Source: Chrysoperla carnea
Lineage: Eukaryota > Arthropoda > Insecta > Neuroptera > Chrysopidae
DNA length: 64,000 nucleotides
Reading direction: 5' to 3'
Assembly: GCF_905475395.1 (NCBI RefSeq)
Contig: NC_058339.1
Location: 50,539,172 to 50,603,171, forward strand
This document shows, piece by piece, positions 27,685 through 40,761 of this stretch. The first letter of the stretch is position 1, and every line of letters starts with the position of its first letter. A program made the translations under genes and the position numbers. A model generated the notes under the pieces. It was not told the origin of the DNA. It was given only the letters and a program-made list of their open reading frames with translations, and did no database searches.

Positions 27685-28101
27685 TCATCCAAATACAATA
27701 CACTTATGCCAACGGATTTTCCAATCCTCGAAACACTGGTTGTAGTCACTTTTCGGGATTACCTTCAGTTCCGTCTTCTCTGCGGCTTGAATCTCCTCTA
27801 TCGTATCAAATTGGTATCCCCGGAGCGGTATTTTGAGCTTACTGAACAGCAAGAAGTCGCACGGCGCCAAATCAGATGAATACGGTGGTTGCAGAACGAT
27901 ATGTGTTGAGTTTTTGACGAAATGGTCACAAATTGTGAGTGCAGTATGGGATAGTGCATTATCGTGGTGTAAAAAACATGAATTTTTTTTCCACAATTCC
28001 GGCCTTTTTAGGCGGATAGCGTTACGCAAATGACGCATAACCTTCAAATAATATTCCTCGTTGACTGTTTGACCGGGCGAAAGGAATTCATAATGCATCA
28101 A
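27685..28101 (-). pseudogene. mariner transposase, C-terminal remnant
   Basis: About 138 codons of a mariner (Tc1/mariner superfamily, cut-and-paste DNA transposon) transposase. It opens with MHYEFLSPGQTVNEEYYLKV and contains RLKRPELWKKNS. The second and third catalytic aspartates lie in HHDNALSHT and SDLAPCDFLLF, exactly 34 residues apart (the mariner D34D spacing). It ends ECFEDWK-type KSDYNQCFEDWK, RWHKCI, then an early stop that removes the usual last residues. Just upstream on the minus strand the reading is broken by stops (28102-28140) where the first catalytic Asp ('FFD' region) should be; it reads FFGR followed by stops. The N-terminal DNA-binding half is not recognisable. The element is dead. 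Confidence 0.9.
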
Positions 28102-28330
28102 TATTTAGCGTAATCACCGTCCAAAAAACCTAAAAATTTCCATTGAACAATTATATGAATATTTTTAAGTATCTTCAGAGTCACTCTGAAAGAACAACTT
28201 CTTGTGTAGTACGATTTTAGGCTGCTTCTTCTCTTGGTCGATTGTACAAATAGATTTGCTTAAAATTTGAAAAGCCTTGCTCAAAAATAATTTCTTGTTT
28301 ATGAAACGACTCATATTACATATAACACTG
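28102..28330 (-). other. probable internal/5' part of the dead mariner
   Basis: Directly upstream of the transposase remnant. A minus-strand open stretch (about 28313-28170) does not match known mariner N-terminal sequence, so the join is either a deletion or foreign DNA. Confidence 0.3.
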
Positions 28331-28784
28331 ATTTCCTATACACAATATTATATTATTATTATTCATTGAAAAACAAAGTATAAGTATTTTACTTCAGTTG
28401 ATTGTTTTGAAATATTAATACTAACAAATAGATATTTATTTATAAATTAAGTATTTAAATTACTTATCACTTAAAATTACTTCTACTTCACTTAGTTTTT
28501 TATAATTATTAATCGTTTAACAACATCGTTAAAAACAAGTTTAAAAAAATAATCAAATATGTTATTTTTTCTGTTCAAGACATCTTTACTATTATTATTA
28601 TATCTATCCATACATATTAAGTATTACATACAAATCATCTTTCATAATTAATAATACTGACATTAAAAAATATTATAAAATCAAATTAAATTACATTCTA
28701 AGAAGTGTTAAAACTATTGAATGTAAATATAAATAAAAATTTTTATAAAAAACACTTTATAAAGTAAAATCTTTGATTGTACTA
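28331..28784. other. gene-free AT-rich DNA
   Basis: Nothing recognised. Confidence 0.35.
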
Positions 28785-28925
28785 AAAAGTAGAAAATAAT
28801 TATTTCTATGAGTCACTCATACATGGCTATTTCAAAAATCTGGAGGAGATCAAGATGAAATATCGAAGATAGTTCGGACCGTCTCAAGCTTTTACAAAAA
28901 GTCATATACGAGTGACTACCACTTT
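28785..28925. repeat. family F unit with inverted ends
   Basis: The right part ('ctcaagcttttacaaaaagt', 'cgagtgactac') matches 31632-31675 directly, and the left part ('tagaaaataattatttct', 'gagtcactcatacatgg') matches 31655-31705 in reverse. The unit is therefore palindromic while the 31.6 kb copy is half of it. Confidence 0.5.
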
Positions 28926-31213
28926 TATTGAACAAGTATTGTTTAATTATAACTAAAAAAAGGTATGTGCTGAAAATCGTGTTATGCTTGCCATGAAAAT
29001 GCATTGTCATTCTATTTATACATATATGTTATTCGGATTATCTCAGCATGCCCTTTCATTTGATACTCATTTCAAGAATTTTCTAAGAAGGCCTACTGTT
29101 ATTGGCCTACTATTCAATTTTGCAGGTTTTCTATTAGCTTTTACCGAAATTTATCTAACAAAAAGTATTAGATTTAAAAAAATTCCACAGTTTTCAATTT
29201 GGGACTACAAGTGAAATATACATTCAAAAGCAATCTGTATGGAGTGTGAAAAAAATATGAACATACACTTTCTGGTCTAAAAATTTTGTGGGCTTTTGAA
29301 AAAGTTTCACAGAAACCATTTTCGCTCGTAGCTCGAAAACTAATCGTTAAAATTTTTGTGGTCGTGAGAGCTATTGAACAGAATGATAGAAAGAATATTT
29401 AAAGGTGGGCTAGAAAAAATTTCACAGAAAACCATTTTCCTATCTAATATTGCGGGGCCCTTCCATTGAGGTCCAAAGAGGCTACCTCAAATATCACGTA
29501 TAATTTGGTTTTTTTGAACTCCTACCTCCCTTTTTGCCACGTTGCGTCATATTTTCTGAAACAATCTGAAAAAATTTACAAAAAAACGAACAAGCTAAGA
29601 CAAAATTAAAATGTATAGCGCCAAAGTAATATCAATCCTTCTTTCTCCTGTTCGCATAAACTATATATCAAAGTTATATCATTGTGTGAATGATCCTTCA
29701 TCTAAAAACCATTCTGATTATCAGGCTGTTTAATCGGCTTCAAAAAAAGGAGGAGGTTGTCAATTCGACTGTTTGTTTTTATTCCTTTTTTACGCAATTA
29801 CTCCAAAAAAATTTTTATAATCTATTTATCGGACTCTTTTATACAGTAGTCGAGTATTTTGTAAAAAAATGATCAAAATATATCAAAGTAGAACCAAAAG
29901 AACATACACAGGTCATAATATGACAGACCATGTCAAATACTATAAAAAACAAAAAGTTATAATACATTAAATTTATTATGTTAAATTTTTCCATATAGCT
30001 CAAACTGTTACACCGAGTACACTTAGAAACAGACTATATAAAAAAAAAAAAAAATACTACTAAAATGCATAGGTATTGGAAATATTGAAATTAAACTTCT
30101 AGAAAGACATTATAAAAGCTCTGGGTGATGAAACTGAATGTCCGTTATTACTAAAAGTATAAAAACTGCAGTGGTATGATCACAGGGAGTACGTAAGTAT
30201 TGAGAGGAATCGAACACACATTTATATTACCTCTTACTTTAACAACTATTGAATACAGAGAGATATTATATATGTACACCTCTTCTCTTACTAACCCCCT
30301 TCCCCCACCACTACCACCTCAAACCTACCTTGTTCCTTCTTCTCCTTTGGTACTCTGCCGCCGATCGCAATGTGAATGACGACGCCGCGCATAGCAAATT
30401 CTATCATCGCAGTATAATATAAGTGTGTGTATAATACCAAAACCGACGCCCATTTTCCTTCGGTTTGATTCGTTTACATTCGTAATACCTATTATTTTCT
30501 TTGCGCCAAATGTATTGAACTTCTATTAGAGAAATGTATAAGTTCTGAATTATTCATTTTCTGAATAACAAAAAAATTTATATACATTATGTTCGAAAAA
30601 ATAAAGAAAATGGAAAAAAAATAACGAAGGATTCTTCTTCTACTACGTTTTAAAAAATAAAATGTGGTAGATATCAGAGCTATGCTTATCATCTTATCTA
30701 AAATTGCACTCATTTTTCTGGGGGGAAAAAATCTGAAGAAATGTTTTTGTCAATACATGTACAAAAACAAAAAACTCATATATCCCAATAATCAATTACA
30801 TCGACTAAAGTTTATAGTACTAGAACTAGGTTAGGAATAATGGTCATGAGTGTTTGATAGGCCCTAAAGCACCCTACGAAGGTTAAAGTTTGGATAATCA
30901 AAATCTGTAATATACATATTTGATAGTAAACCAATCGTCAGAGTGTTTCGTAAAACAAATTTTTGAATATGAATTGAATATTTCGCCCTTTTTTGAAGTT
31001 GCACAATAACGCTCGCCATTAATGTGTTAGAAAAATTAAAAATATAGGGCAAATTTCAAAATTATTAAAATACCTTAACGCTGCTGCTCTGCGTTTCCAC
31101 CTGTACTTTTACAATAATTGCAGCAGAAATAATTTTTAAAATACCAAATACCAAATACCAAATTAACTATCAATCTATAGCTTTTTCATATAATTATGAT
31201 TAAATTATTGAAA
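28926..31213. other. gene-free DNA
   Basis: No gene recognised. A pyrimidine-rich and CpG-bearing patch lies at 30290-30480 ('ctctgccgccgatcgca', 'gacgacgccgcgcatag'); it could be a promoter or an unrecognised exon, but nothing supports a gene. Confidence 0.35.
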
Positions 31214-31530
31214 TAACAAGTGAAAACAAACAATTGACTGAATTAATTGTTGAAATGTCCTGTATTGAAAGTGTTGAATGTCAGTGTTTGCATAATTTTT
31301 AATAAATTACAAAAGTTTAAAACATCAACACTATTATGGCAGCCTCTTGACCGCCATTTGTTTTGGTTTACAAAAATTTCAAAAATAATCGGGAGTATTT
31401 TCTAGAAATTTTTTTGTTTTTCGAGATTCTTTGAAAATACCACTAATTGGAGGTACCTGCAAATTTTCATTTCAATATCTTGTATAGTTTTGGAGAAAAT
31501 GGACACCAAATTTTTGTCATAACCTGCGTC
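31214..31530 (+). repeat. family A head joined to a family E segment
   Basis: 31214-31285 is the family A head ('acaagtgaaaacaaacaatt', 'attaattgttgaaat'). About 100 bases later, 31391-31530 matches 62051-62185. The family A body and the minisatellite are absent. Confidence 0.6.
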
Positions 31531-31624
31531 CTAGCTTGCTTGAGGCGCTAAATTTAAAATAAAAAAATTATCCGGAGTGCCTCTTTCACTCCACATACCC
31601 ACTTATATTTCGATTCATTCTTGA

Positions 31625-31705
31625 TATTGAGCGCCTCAAGCTTTTACAAACAGTCGTGTATGAGTGATTCATAGTCAAAATTATTTTCTACTTCTTAGTG
31701 CAATA
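31625..31705. repeat. family F half-unit
   Basis: 'cctcaagcttttacaaacag' through 'tatgagtgattcatag' and 'ttattttctacttctta'. See 28785-28925. Confidence 0.5.
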
Positions 31706-31922
31706 AAAGCTTATCCTTAAAAATGTTTTTTTATTAAAATTTGCAATTTCTTGTATTAATTAATATACATATATCAAATATGGTAGAACCGATGGGAAAA
31801 TCAGAACGCCGCTTACCTTACCATGCATGTCTTCCAAACTAAACGTGCATGTAAAATTTTAGATCAATCGGTTGGCGATAACTACTTCAAAATTGAGTTG
31901 CATGATTCCACCTGGAGCATAC

Positions 31923-31970
31923 ATTCATTCATACATACACATACATACATACATACATATGTACATACAT
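31923..31970. repeat. CATA/CATT microsatellite
   Basis: Tandem CATA units ('cattcattcatacatacaca', 'tacatacatacatacata'). Confidence 0.85.
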
Positions 31971-33291
31971 TGCAAGTTAAAAAAAAAGCTTGTAAAATAA
32001 TAGATATTATATCCGTATAATATACTTACTGTATGTATTATATATTATCAGTTAAATGTATACCTAATTAAAGACTTGAGCCAAAATTATAGCAAAGCGG
32101 ATTTACAAAAAGTTGTTTAAGAAACGAAAATTTGTTGTCTGAATTTTTTCGGCTTAAGCGACAAGTTTTATAAAAGAGTGGTTCGTGGTGTGCGTTTTTT
32201 CATAGGCACAAATTGGATCATAAATCCAAAATTTCCTTTTAGAACTGGCAATTCAAAATCTGGAGATCACTCCCACAAATCTGAAAATTTTTATTTTTAA
32301 TCTTCGTAAATCTAAGTCTACCTAGGGCCCTTTTTTCGTATCGGAGCCTTTCCACCAAAATCTTATCTAGATTGTGATATAAAATAATAAATTTATATTC
32401 ATAATTAATTATTGCTTAAATTTATCACCTAATTAACTTATTTTCCATAACTAAAACTACATAAATTATGTAGTTTTTTAATTTTTTGAAGATAGTAGTA
32501 CTGTCGTTTATTTTGTTTTTTATTTTTTTAAATTAAGGAGCAAATCTTTTCAAAACTTAAAATAAATCCAGATTTCGAATTATCAAATCAAAATTCCATT
32601 TCTTCTATAACTCTTAACAAATATAAGTATAGAACTATGTACTATAAAGTAATTTTTATAGCTGCTTTGTAATCAGGGTTTACTTTAAGTTTTGAGCAGA
32701 TTTGTTCCTTAAAATTTTTTTTGTAAAATAATAATTGATAGAACTTTTTGTTATGTAGATGTTCAAGTGTTCCCATTCTGGAATCGCAATTTTAGGAATA
32801 GGAGGCTTAATTTTATACCTTTCTACAAAAAATTTTCTTATTCAAAAATTTTCCAGGTAATTTTTTATATTTACGAGTATTTCCTGATCTAATATGACAA
32901 TCCATTTTTATAAGAAAAATTTCATATATAATTTATTCTCTACAGATCTTACAAAAATATTTAGGTCAAATAAAAAGCATTCTATATATAAAGAAAATTA
33001 TATTAAAAGAAACTTACAACTAATATCAACTGAAAGTGTGAAGTAAAAGAAAATAAATAAAGGAAAATATTTTTCTCGAAAAGAAAATAAATTATATTTG
33101 TTAAAATAAATACTTTATTATGTAATATGAAATAGTATTTTATGTATATGTAGTAGGTATATATGTATAGAAATCAATCAAAAAATTCAATATGGATACA
33201 CATAACATGCATCTGTTTAAATAGAAAATTCTATAAGTTTTCGTATACAAAATGATTTATTTAAGATTATCATGGAAATGAATGCATAACC
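31971..33291. other. gene-free AT-rich DNA
   Basis: Nothing recognised. Confidence 0.35.
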
Positions 33292-34155
33292 CGATCATCT
33301 TAGTCAAAATAAGTGATCAACCTCGGAATCTAACGGAATAAGCTGAATTTTTCTACAAACCTTTATTTTGATAGTCAAAATTTTGTCTCAGAAGTCATTT
33401 ATGATCCCGCGTGCGCATCGTTAGATATTCAAGGTCAAAAATCTCGAAAATCAGTTTTTTGTGAATATCTCGTTTCTTTTGCCTTCCATCGTATTAACAT
33501 TCATTATAAAAGATAAAATATAGAGGATAAAATTTTCTACAAATTTTGCCTGAAACTTCTTTTTGTATGTTGAACCATTTTTGAAATAGAGGGCGCAGAA
33601 GGTGTTGCGCTTAGCTTAACGTACTTCAGTGCTGGGTCACTATTTATAAATATAAGGTAAATAATAATTATTTATGTAGTTAGTATTTAATGAATAATTA
33701 TGGAAAAAACCGCATAATAGACCGATATTCACGATTGGCCTTGTCTATTATACAATTTTTTCACTTAATTAACGATTAAACACTACTTAAATAGTTTGTT
33801 GATACCATATATTTATATCTCTCTATTTCAAAAACGGTCCAACGTATAAAAAAAGCTTTCAGACAAACAGTATCTCAGCGATACGTACCCTAGTGCAGGA
33901 TCGATATTTATAAATATAAGGTATTAAATAATTATTTAAGTAGTATTTAATAATTAATAAGTATTTTCTACAACTTTTATAATAAATGTTAATACGATGG
34001 AAGGCAAAAGAAACGAGATATTCACAAAAAACTAATTGACCTTGAATATCTAAGATCATATGTGACTTTTGAGACAAAATTTGTACTATCAAAATAAAGG
34101 TTTGTACAAAAATTCGGCTTATTACTTTAGATTCCGAGGTGAAACCCTAAGATGA
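33292..34155. repeat. large nested inverted duplication
   Basis: Outer arms 33292-33515 and 33960-34155 are reverse complements with indels: 'gaatatctcgtttctt' plus 'ttgccttccatcgtattaac' on the left against 'gttaatacgatggaaggcaa' on the right, and 'acctttattttgatagt' against 'actatcaaaataaaggt'. An inner pair (33572-33596 and 33822-33842) also inverts. In addition, 33630-33705 is directly repeated at 33893-33960 ('tatttataaatataaggta'). Confidence 0.75.
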
Positions 34156-36080
34156 TTGTAGTAGCAGTCAATTTTCTGATACGAGTTGACGGCGACTGAA
34201 TTTCAAATTTTTTTTTTTTTTTTTTTTGAACTCAATTTGAGATGATGTAAGAATTTCTGTCTGGTAAATTAAAATTACTTTCGTTAATTATAAAACTAAA
34301 TCATGATAAAATTAAAACCCCAATAAAAGGATATAAATACATTTTACGCGCAATACCCAGCTACAAATATACATAGACAGAGAGATATAGAACGGCGAAA
34401 ATATCGGCGAAATATATATAGAACGGCGACTTTTTCTGTGTAGAATAATTAGTTCGAGTTTTGAATTTTTTCTCCAATCTTTCATCAATCTCCATTAAAT
34501 TCTTAAAATAGAAAAATATGAAATGTAAAAACAAAGACTATCATCATATTCTAATCTATGAATACTAAACGAAACTTTTTTTTCGGAACAAAAAGTAGCT
34601 TATTTTCTTAGGAAAAAGTCCCGTCTATCTTTATACCCAAATTTATCAAAAATGGTTCAACGGTTTAGGTGTGAAAACGTAACAGACAGATCTATTTTCG
34701 CATTTATAATATTACATATACAAGTTAGGATAAGATTCTTCTAAAGAAGTCTTCTAAATATTTTATAGGTGACTTAAGAGCGTTTCCAAAAATCACAATT
34801 TCTTAAGATCATCTTTAAATCATCTATATGCATTCTCATTAGTGTCCTTTATGAGCAGGTAAATTTTTTCCTGTAAAGAAAATATTACAACGGCACTCGT
34901 TTATCCTTAAAATACATTTAAAGTGGTAAAATGAATGGCATTTGTTAGTTTTTTCTTATGTAAAAAGATTTTCTCGAAATATTTAGGCATCAATATCTCA
35001 AAAACTATGGTATCTATCGAAAAATTTTATTCTTAATTTTTGTCTAATTTTTCGTCTAAGTTCTAACAGAATCCACCCTAAAAATTGAAACGTAAGTATC
35101 TAATATTTTCATACATTCATTTTTTGAGATCAACCTTAAATTTGAATTAAAAAATAAACATTAGGCATAAGTCTTGATAAACCAAAAAATGTACTATGAT
35201 TTAAGTAGTAACTTTTTTCGGCAAATGTTGGGTGTTACTTAGTATGTAATGGAGAAATATGAAATTAAAGTCAATTAAGAAAAGCAGAACATTATTGAAT
35301 CGCTTAAAGCATGAAAAAGCTAGACATGTTACTTTAAGAAAGAGATCATATGGATTACCACAGAGGTATCCTGGCTTACGGAAACAAATGGGGTACAATA
35401 GTCGTATCTGGACTATTTTCATTTTTCTTTATGTAATATCAGAAAGTATAAACCACATTAAAATCGGTTAATCCGATTAAGACGTAAGATACCATATACA
35501 AGGAAAATATTAAAAAAATATATAGCATCACTCGTTTTTCATCGGAGATCAAAAGTATTAAAATTTTCCTCAAATCTATTAAATTTTATTCTCAATTAAT
35601 ATCTTTTGTCTGTAAATCAATGAATTAGTAAAGCCTCATAAAACCCGTTAATAAAAAAAATGCTTTTTTATCAATTAATTGTTTTCGTCTAATTGATCGG
35701 ATAGTTTTAAGTAATATAGAGATAAAAAAAAATCTTCGTTATCCACGTTATTGGCAATAATAAAGTTAATAGATCATCTTTTATCCCATATCACCGAATA
35801 AAGCAAACACTAAAAAAACTAATATTGTATGTGTAATCGTATATTTTACTCCGTGCATGCTTACACGATAACGTGTAACTAAAGAACTTTTTTTCTTACC
35901 AAGAAATCCTGTTAAGTTTAATATTTTTTGCTGGATATTAATGGAGCAGCGTGGTCATGGCCAGAGAAGAGCTGTCAAGTCATTAGCCTTCACCAAAAAG
36001 GAAAGTAAAATATTTTAAGTAATCTTTCAGATAGCTCGTGGCTAAAATAGCATTTCTCCAAAGAGGATTTTTCGATTTTT
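34156..36080. other. gene-free AT-rich DNA
   Basis: A 20-base poly-T run is at 34208-34227. No gene. Opposed open frames near 35201-35471 are not supported. Confidence 0.35.
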
Positions 36081-36089
36081 TCAAAAAGG

Positions 36090-36800
36090 ATTTTTTCAAT
36101 TACCTACTCTAAAAAAATTACAAAAATACAGGGAAATTTCCCTGATTTGAATAAAATCATCATTTTTTTAAATAATTGCTACAAAATTTCAAAAAGTGGG
36201 ACCCTTTGACAATTGGACAAGCAGTTTTTCGGATATCGGCTAAAATCGTATACGAGGGATGATATCCCGGAGAAAATTATTCAGACAATTCAGAATCTTG
36301 TCGGTCAATCTTAAAATTAACCAAATTTTCGAGGTCTTTGGATTATTACATGCAGTTAATTGCTTTTGAATGTTTTTTTGATGATAATTATCATTAAAAA
36401 CATACATTAAAAACATACAAATGCAGCACATTTGACGATTAACTTATTATTTTCCGGCTTATCTTTAGAATTGTTCCTAAACAAAAGATTTTTGGATAAT
36501 ATTTAAGACTTTATGTCACCCAAACGCTAAATAAACCCGCTATTTTCTTATCACATTCCATTGATATTTCTTGATTTTTTACCGTTAAGAAAATTGCAAA
36601 AAATCGGGAAAATTTGTTGTATCCGAATAAATCATTTCTATAATAATTTTAATTCAAAAATCGGGTCACTTTGTCCATAAAGTGACTCGTTTCTAAGATA
36701 TCGATTGAAATCGTTTATGGGGAATAATTTCCCGGAGTAATTTCCCCAGTCGATACTTTCGAAACTTGTTGTTCAATTAATCGCTATCGAGTGAATATAT
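36090..36800. repeat. diverged direct repeat (~450-base spacing)
   Basis: 36120-36300 and 36605-36770 share an order of short phrases: 'gaataaaatcatca' against 'gaataaatcatttc', 'gggaccctttgacaa' against 'gggtcactttgtcca', and 'tatcggctaaaatcgtatac' against 'tatcgattgaaatcgtttat'. 'atcccggagaaaatt' and 'ttcccggagtaattt' follow. It looks like two units of an old repeat. Confidence 0.5.
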
Positions 36801-38170
36801 ACGCATTATATAATATGGGATACTTATACATAGTATATACCTACATACATTTTTTCCTATTATATTCAAGTAAAATATTTTTAGGAACAACATTTTACTT
36901 TTCACTAAAACAACTTGTGACAGGTTTCGTTTCGGATTGATTTATCGTTGCTATTTGTATTTTATTTGGATAAACTTCGTAAAAAGATTGATGCAATCGT
37001 CCGTTTTTGTATATATACACGCTTATGTATAACAAAACATAAATAATAATATTAATAAATGTTATACATACACCTATATTTTATTAAGGAACCTAGTTAC
37101 ATTTTGAATTTATTTTATTTCAAGATAAAAAAAATCCTAAATTGAATTTACGTTGATTATGACAAAAGTTTACAAAAAGTAAAATTTGTTTAAATTATTA
37201 AATACTCGGTTTTAAATGATACCAAAAAGTTAATAGCAGTTAATTTTTTGGAAAACTTCTGAAATTAGTTTAGAAATCCTGGTTCCGTTCTATTAGTTTG
37301 ATTTACGTAAGCTTTAGTAACATACTAGCGACATCAATGTTATAATCGACAAACTTACATATTACCGAATGTCAAAATGTACGTACTGGAATGCGTTAAC
37401 GTATGTTGTGTTAACTTTACATTGCCATCTATTGATAAAAAATTTAACTAAGAATGCTTTGGTCATAGCGGTTCAGAGAGAAGATAAATCATATACTCAT
37501 AGACTTACAACCATAAAATTTTATCTTACTCACATAATGTTAAAAAGTATAAATGCGATACGGTGACCACAAGCAATAAACTTTTACTTCTTTTATAAGG
37601 TGGAATAATTTATCTTTTATTATTTAGACTATGATTAATACACTAAAATTTATATTTTTAAGAAGAAACATTATAAAATATTTAGATATCTCAATTAGGG
37701 CTATCAGATCTGATTTTGGATCGGAATCTCCGATTTTCGAAGTGAAATCTCGGTTTTTTGGCTATTTTATTTATTTTTTAATTCAATCCTTATAACTAAA
37801 AGTTTTTATAAATAAAAGTATGATTTTCTAAAAACTAGAGTTAATTTAATTTTTTTGTAATAATTTTTAATTTAATATTATAATAATAAATTTAAAAAAA
37901 TTAAAAATTACATAGTTTATTCTTTGGGTATTTACGAAGGCCAAAAAATTAATAAAAAAGGTAATTTCCAGTTTTACCGGTGAATGACATTTTTGTGTTA
38001 CATTCCGGGTGTATTAACAGTCTATATTTATTTGATACGTCTATGCGTATAAGTAATATCCGGTAAAATATAAATTAGAGTTCAGTGACTGTTTATAAGA
38101 AAACAAAAAGACATGTCAAATTGATCTCACTTGAAAGACATGACATAAATAATTACAAAAAGTAATTATT
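36801..38170. other. Med17 5' flank with an LTR-like patch
   Basis: 37379-37620 has TATAAA (37549) and AATAAA (37575) 26 bases apart, as in a retroviral-type LTR, but no convincing TG...CA ends or target duplication. The last ~150 bases before 38171 should hold the Med17 promoter; no element was assigned. Confidence 0.3.
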
Positions 38171-40723
38171 ATGGCTTATTCAGTTAATATATCTGTTGAA
38201 GCTCCGATAGAGAATCAAATCCAAGAAATTACATATGATGGCCAAGAAATTTATCAAGCGTAAGTTGTACCAATTTTTAATTCAAATAAGGATGTCCTTC
38301 AAATAAATTTTAAACAATAATTCTTGATTTTAATATAGCCCACTTACACTCTCTGAAAGTCTATCAAAGTTCGCACAAAGAATTGACTTTAGTAAAACAA
38401 GTGATACAGAAGTTACAGTCAAGAAGGAGCCGACTGAAACAAACGGTGATGTGAAACCAAATCTGGAAGAAGACAGTAAAGATTCATTTCAATCTAGTTT
38501 ATGGCCATGGGACTCTGTACGGAATAAACTGCGTAGTGCACATACTGAAATTTGTGTACTTGCAGATGTGCTTGCAATTGCAAAAGAAAAACGATACATG
38601 GTGTTTGACCCCGTTCCACAAGAACAAGTTGAAACAAAGCCTATGGTTCAAATTTATGCTCGAAAAAAAGCATTGGCTGGTGCTGCAAGTGTTTTACTTA
38701 CTGGATCTGAACGCTTACGCAATTCTCAAAATGAATTAAGTAATCGCAATCGTACTACTCCCGATTTTCATATTGAATTGTTAAGGCTAAGACAAAATTG
38801 GCGTTTGAAAAAAGTTTCAAATTCTATTATTGGAGATTTAAGTTATAGAACTGCTGGGTCGAAATATAATCAAACAGGGATGTTTGAAGTTACTAAAGCT
38901 GAGGAAGATGACAAACCTATACCTAGTCCTCCTCAGAGTCCATTGCCTGGTGCTCCAGCTACACCTGCCCCAAAAAGTAATTCAGCTTTACGGGTAACCG
39001 TTCCTTCAGAATTGCAGGGCGTTGCCTATATAGAGGTTCTGTGCCAAAAAGGTAGTACTATTTTATGCTAACATTAACGCTAAATCTGAATGTTAAAATA
39101 ATGTTTATATTAACGCTTATATCCCATTTAATATTTCAGATCAAGAAGATTTATGTAGTGCTCAGATTAATTTATTAGGATCTGGACCCACAGCTACAAA
39201 TCCAGATATTCATTGGCAACAAAAACTTGAAGCTGCACAAAATGTTTTATTTTGTAAAGAACTCTTTAATCAATTAGCAAAAGAAGCTGTTCAATTGCAA
39301 GCACCTATTCCTCACATGGTGGTTGGAAATCAAATTATGGCAAATGTTAGTTTCAATTTTACAAGCAGACCCGTTAGTTAGAAAATTTATAATTGAATTA
39401 ATTCCATTGACACAATAAAGTACCAAAGTTCTTTAAGTTTACAATGTCGATAAAAATTAATTCTTTTATAATTTTTTCGTCACCAAGAGTAATGCTATTA
39501 ATCCTTTCTAGATTAAATATTAAATTCTAAAAATTATTTTTAGGTCTTACCCGGAATTCAATTAATTATTGGTTTATGCCATTCAACTGGAACCGATAAA
39601 AAACAATCAAATCAATCTCCATCAAAAATTGAGCATGATCATGTGTTAGAACATTCACTGCATCAATTATTACGAGAAGTTCACCATAAAAATACGCATC
39701 ATCCCTTTCCACATCCTTCATCCGGACCTTTGGGTCCAAGTAAACGACGTTGTATTGCCGGTCCCAATGCCTCCGATCGTTATGAACTCTTAGAAATGAG
39801 TAAATCGCAAACACTTCTAGAGCAAATAATTCAACAAGCTCAACATTTTTTCATGCGTAAACGTACAGAATATGTTTTGGATACAATTGCTAAAGAAGTT
39901 AAAGATCCATTGATTGTTTCACATTGGAATGCATTAAATAGTCCAACACAAGCTTGTGTCAAAATTAATATAATGACACACGGGTATGATGCTGTTTGTA
40001 GAACATCTTTGGTTGTTCATGTCGGTGAAAAAAGTTTAAAATGTGTGTGCCGTGATGGCAGAGTAATGCATATGAGCTACGAACCACAAGAATTAAGAGA
40101 CTTAATATTTTGTCACATTAATCAACATCAAATTTTAGCTGTACAAGCATTGGCTAAATGTATGGGATGGCAATTTTTAGCTAACAGTAATCATTTAGGA
40201 ATTGGTGCTGTTGAACCACTTGGAAATGCAAGTTCCTGTATTTTAGCATCACCAATTGGTTAGTTTATGTACAATATATCATGCACAATTGTATATACTG
40301 AAGAAAAACTGCAAAAATTTGTACTCGAGCACTCAGTAATTACAATGCCCATGCTATTCAATTATAAGATTTGTATCGGACAAACAAGAGTCAATAATAG
40401 CGTCAATTTTTGCACATTTTTCACAAGTTTATGTAACTGAGCCCATTACAAATACAGCAGTAATAATTATAATTATTAACAATATGTATTGTTAAATTTC
40501 AGGTGATCGTCTTATTGCCGTTCGATGTGAACCACAAGCAGGTGTTCAAGTCTCCATTGCACAGTCACCTAGACCCGACTTCTTTCCAGGGCGCCTAGTA
40601 ACTGAACGTAAATGGGAACATTTATGCAGTTCATATCGTGAATTACGATTAGAAAAAATGGAGGGTAGAAATTTTCTACACAAAATGGAATTGTTAATGG
40701 CTAGTTTATCAAGTAGTACTTAA
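38171..40723 (+). CDS. Med17: Mediator complex subunit 17 (complete, 5 exons)
   Basis: Head-module subunit of the Mediator co-activator, which bridges transcription factors and RNA polymerase II in the nucleus. Exons: 38171-38259, 38339-39051, 39140-39345, 39544-40258, 40503-40723. All introns are GT-AG (79, 88, 198 and 244 bp) and the exons sum to 1944 nt, giving 647 aa, close to my memory of about 640 for the fly protein. The start [10 protein letters not shown] and the following QAPLTLSES match insect Med17 N-termini. [12 protein letters not shown] lies near residues 83-94. The family block [16 protein letters not shown], then [15 protein letters not shown], lies at about residues 173-204, and [13 protein letters not shown] opens exon 4. 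A proline-rich linker sits near residues 222-240. The downstream neighbour Rsf1 is in tandem, 2.2 kb away. No frameshift or lost region was seen. Exon joins were read by eye but preserve frame and family sequence throughout. Confidence 0.96.
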
Positions 40724-40755
40724 TTTAAATAGTTTTGCGTACAGTGTATTTAACA

Positions 40756-40761
40756 AATAAA
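40756..40761 (+). terminator. Med17 polyadenylation signal
   Basis: A canonical AATAAA lies 33 bases after the Med17 stop codon and is followed by an A/T-rich tract. It implies a very short 3' UTR. Confidence 0.6.

Noticed and set aside
39566-39814. 82-codon minus-strand frame inside Med17 exon 4
   Set aside because: Shadow of the Med17 coding sequence; no independent start or homology.
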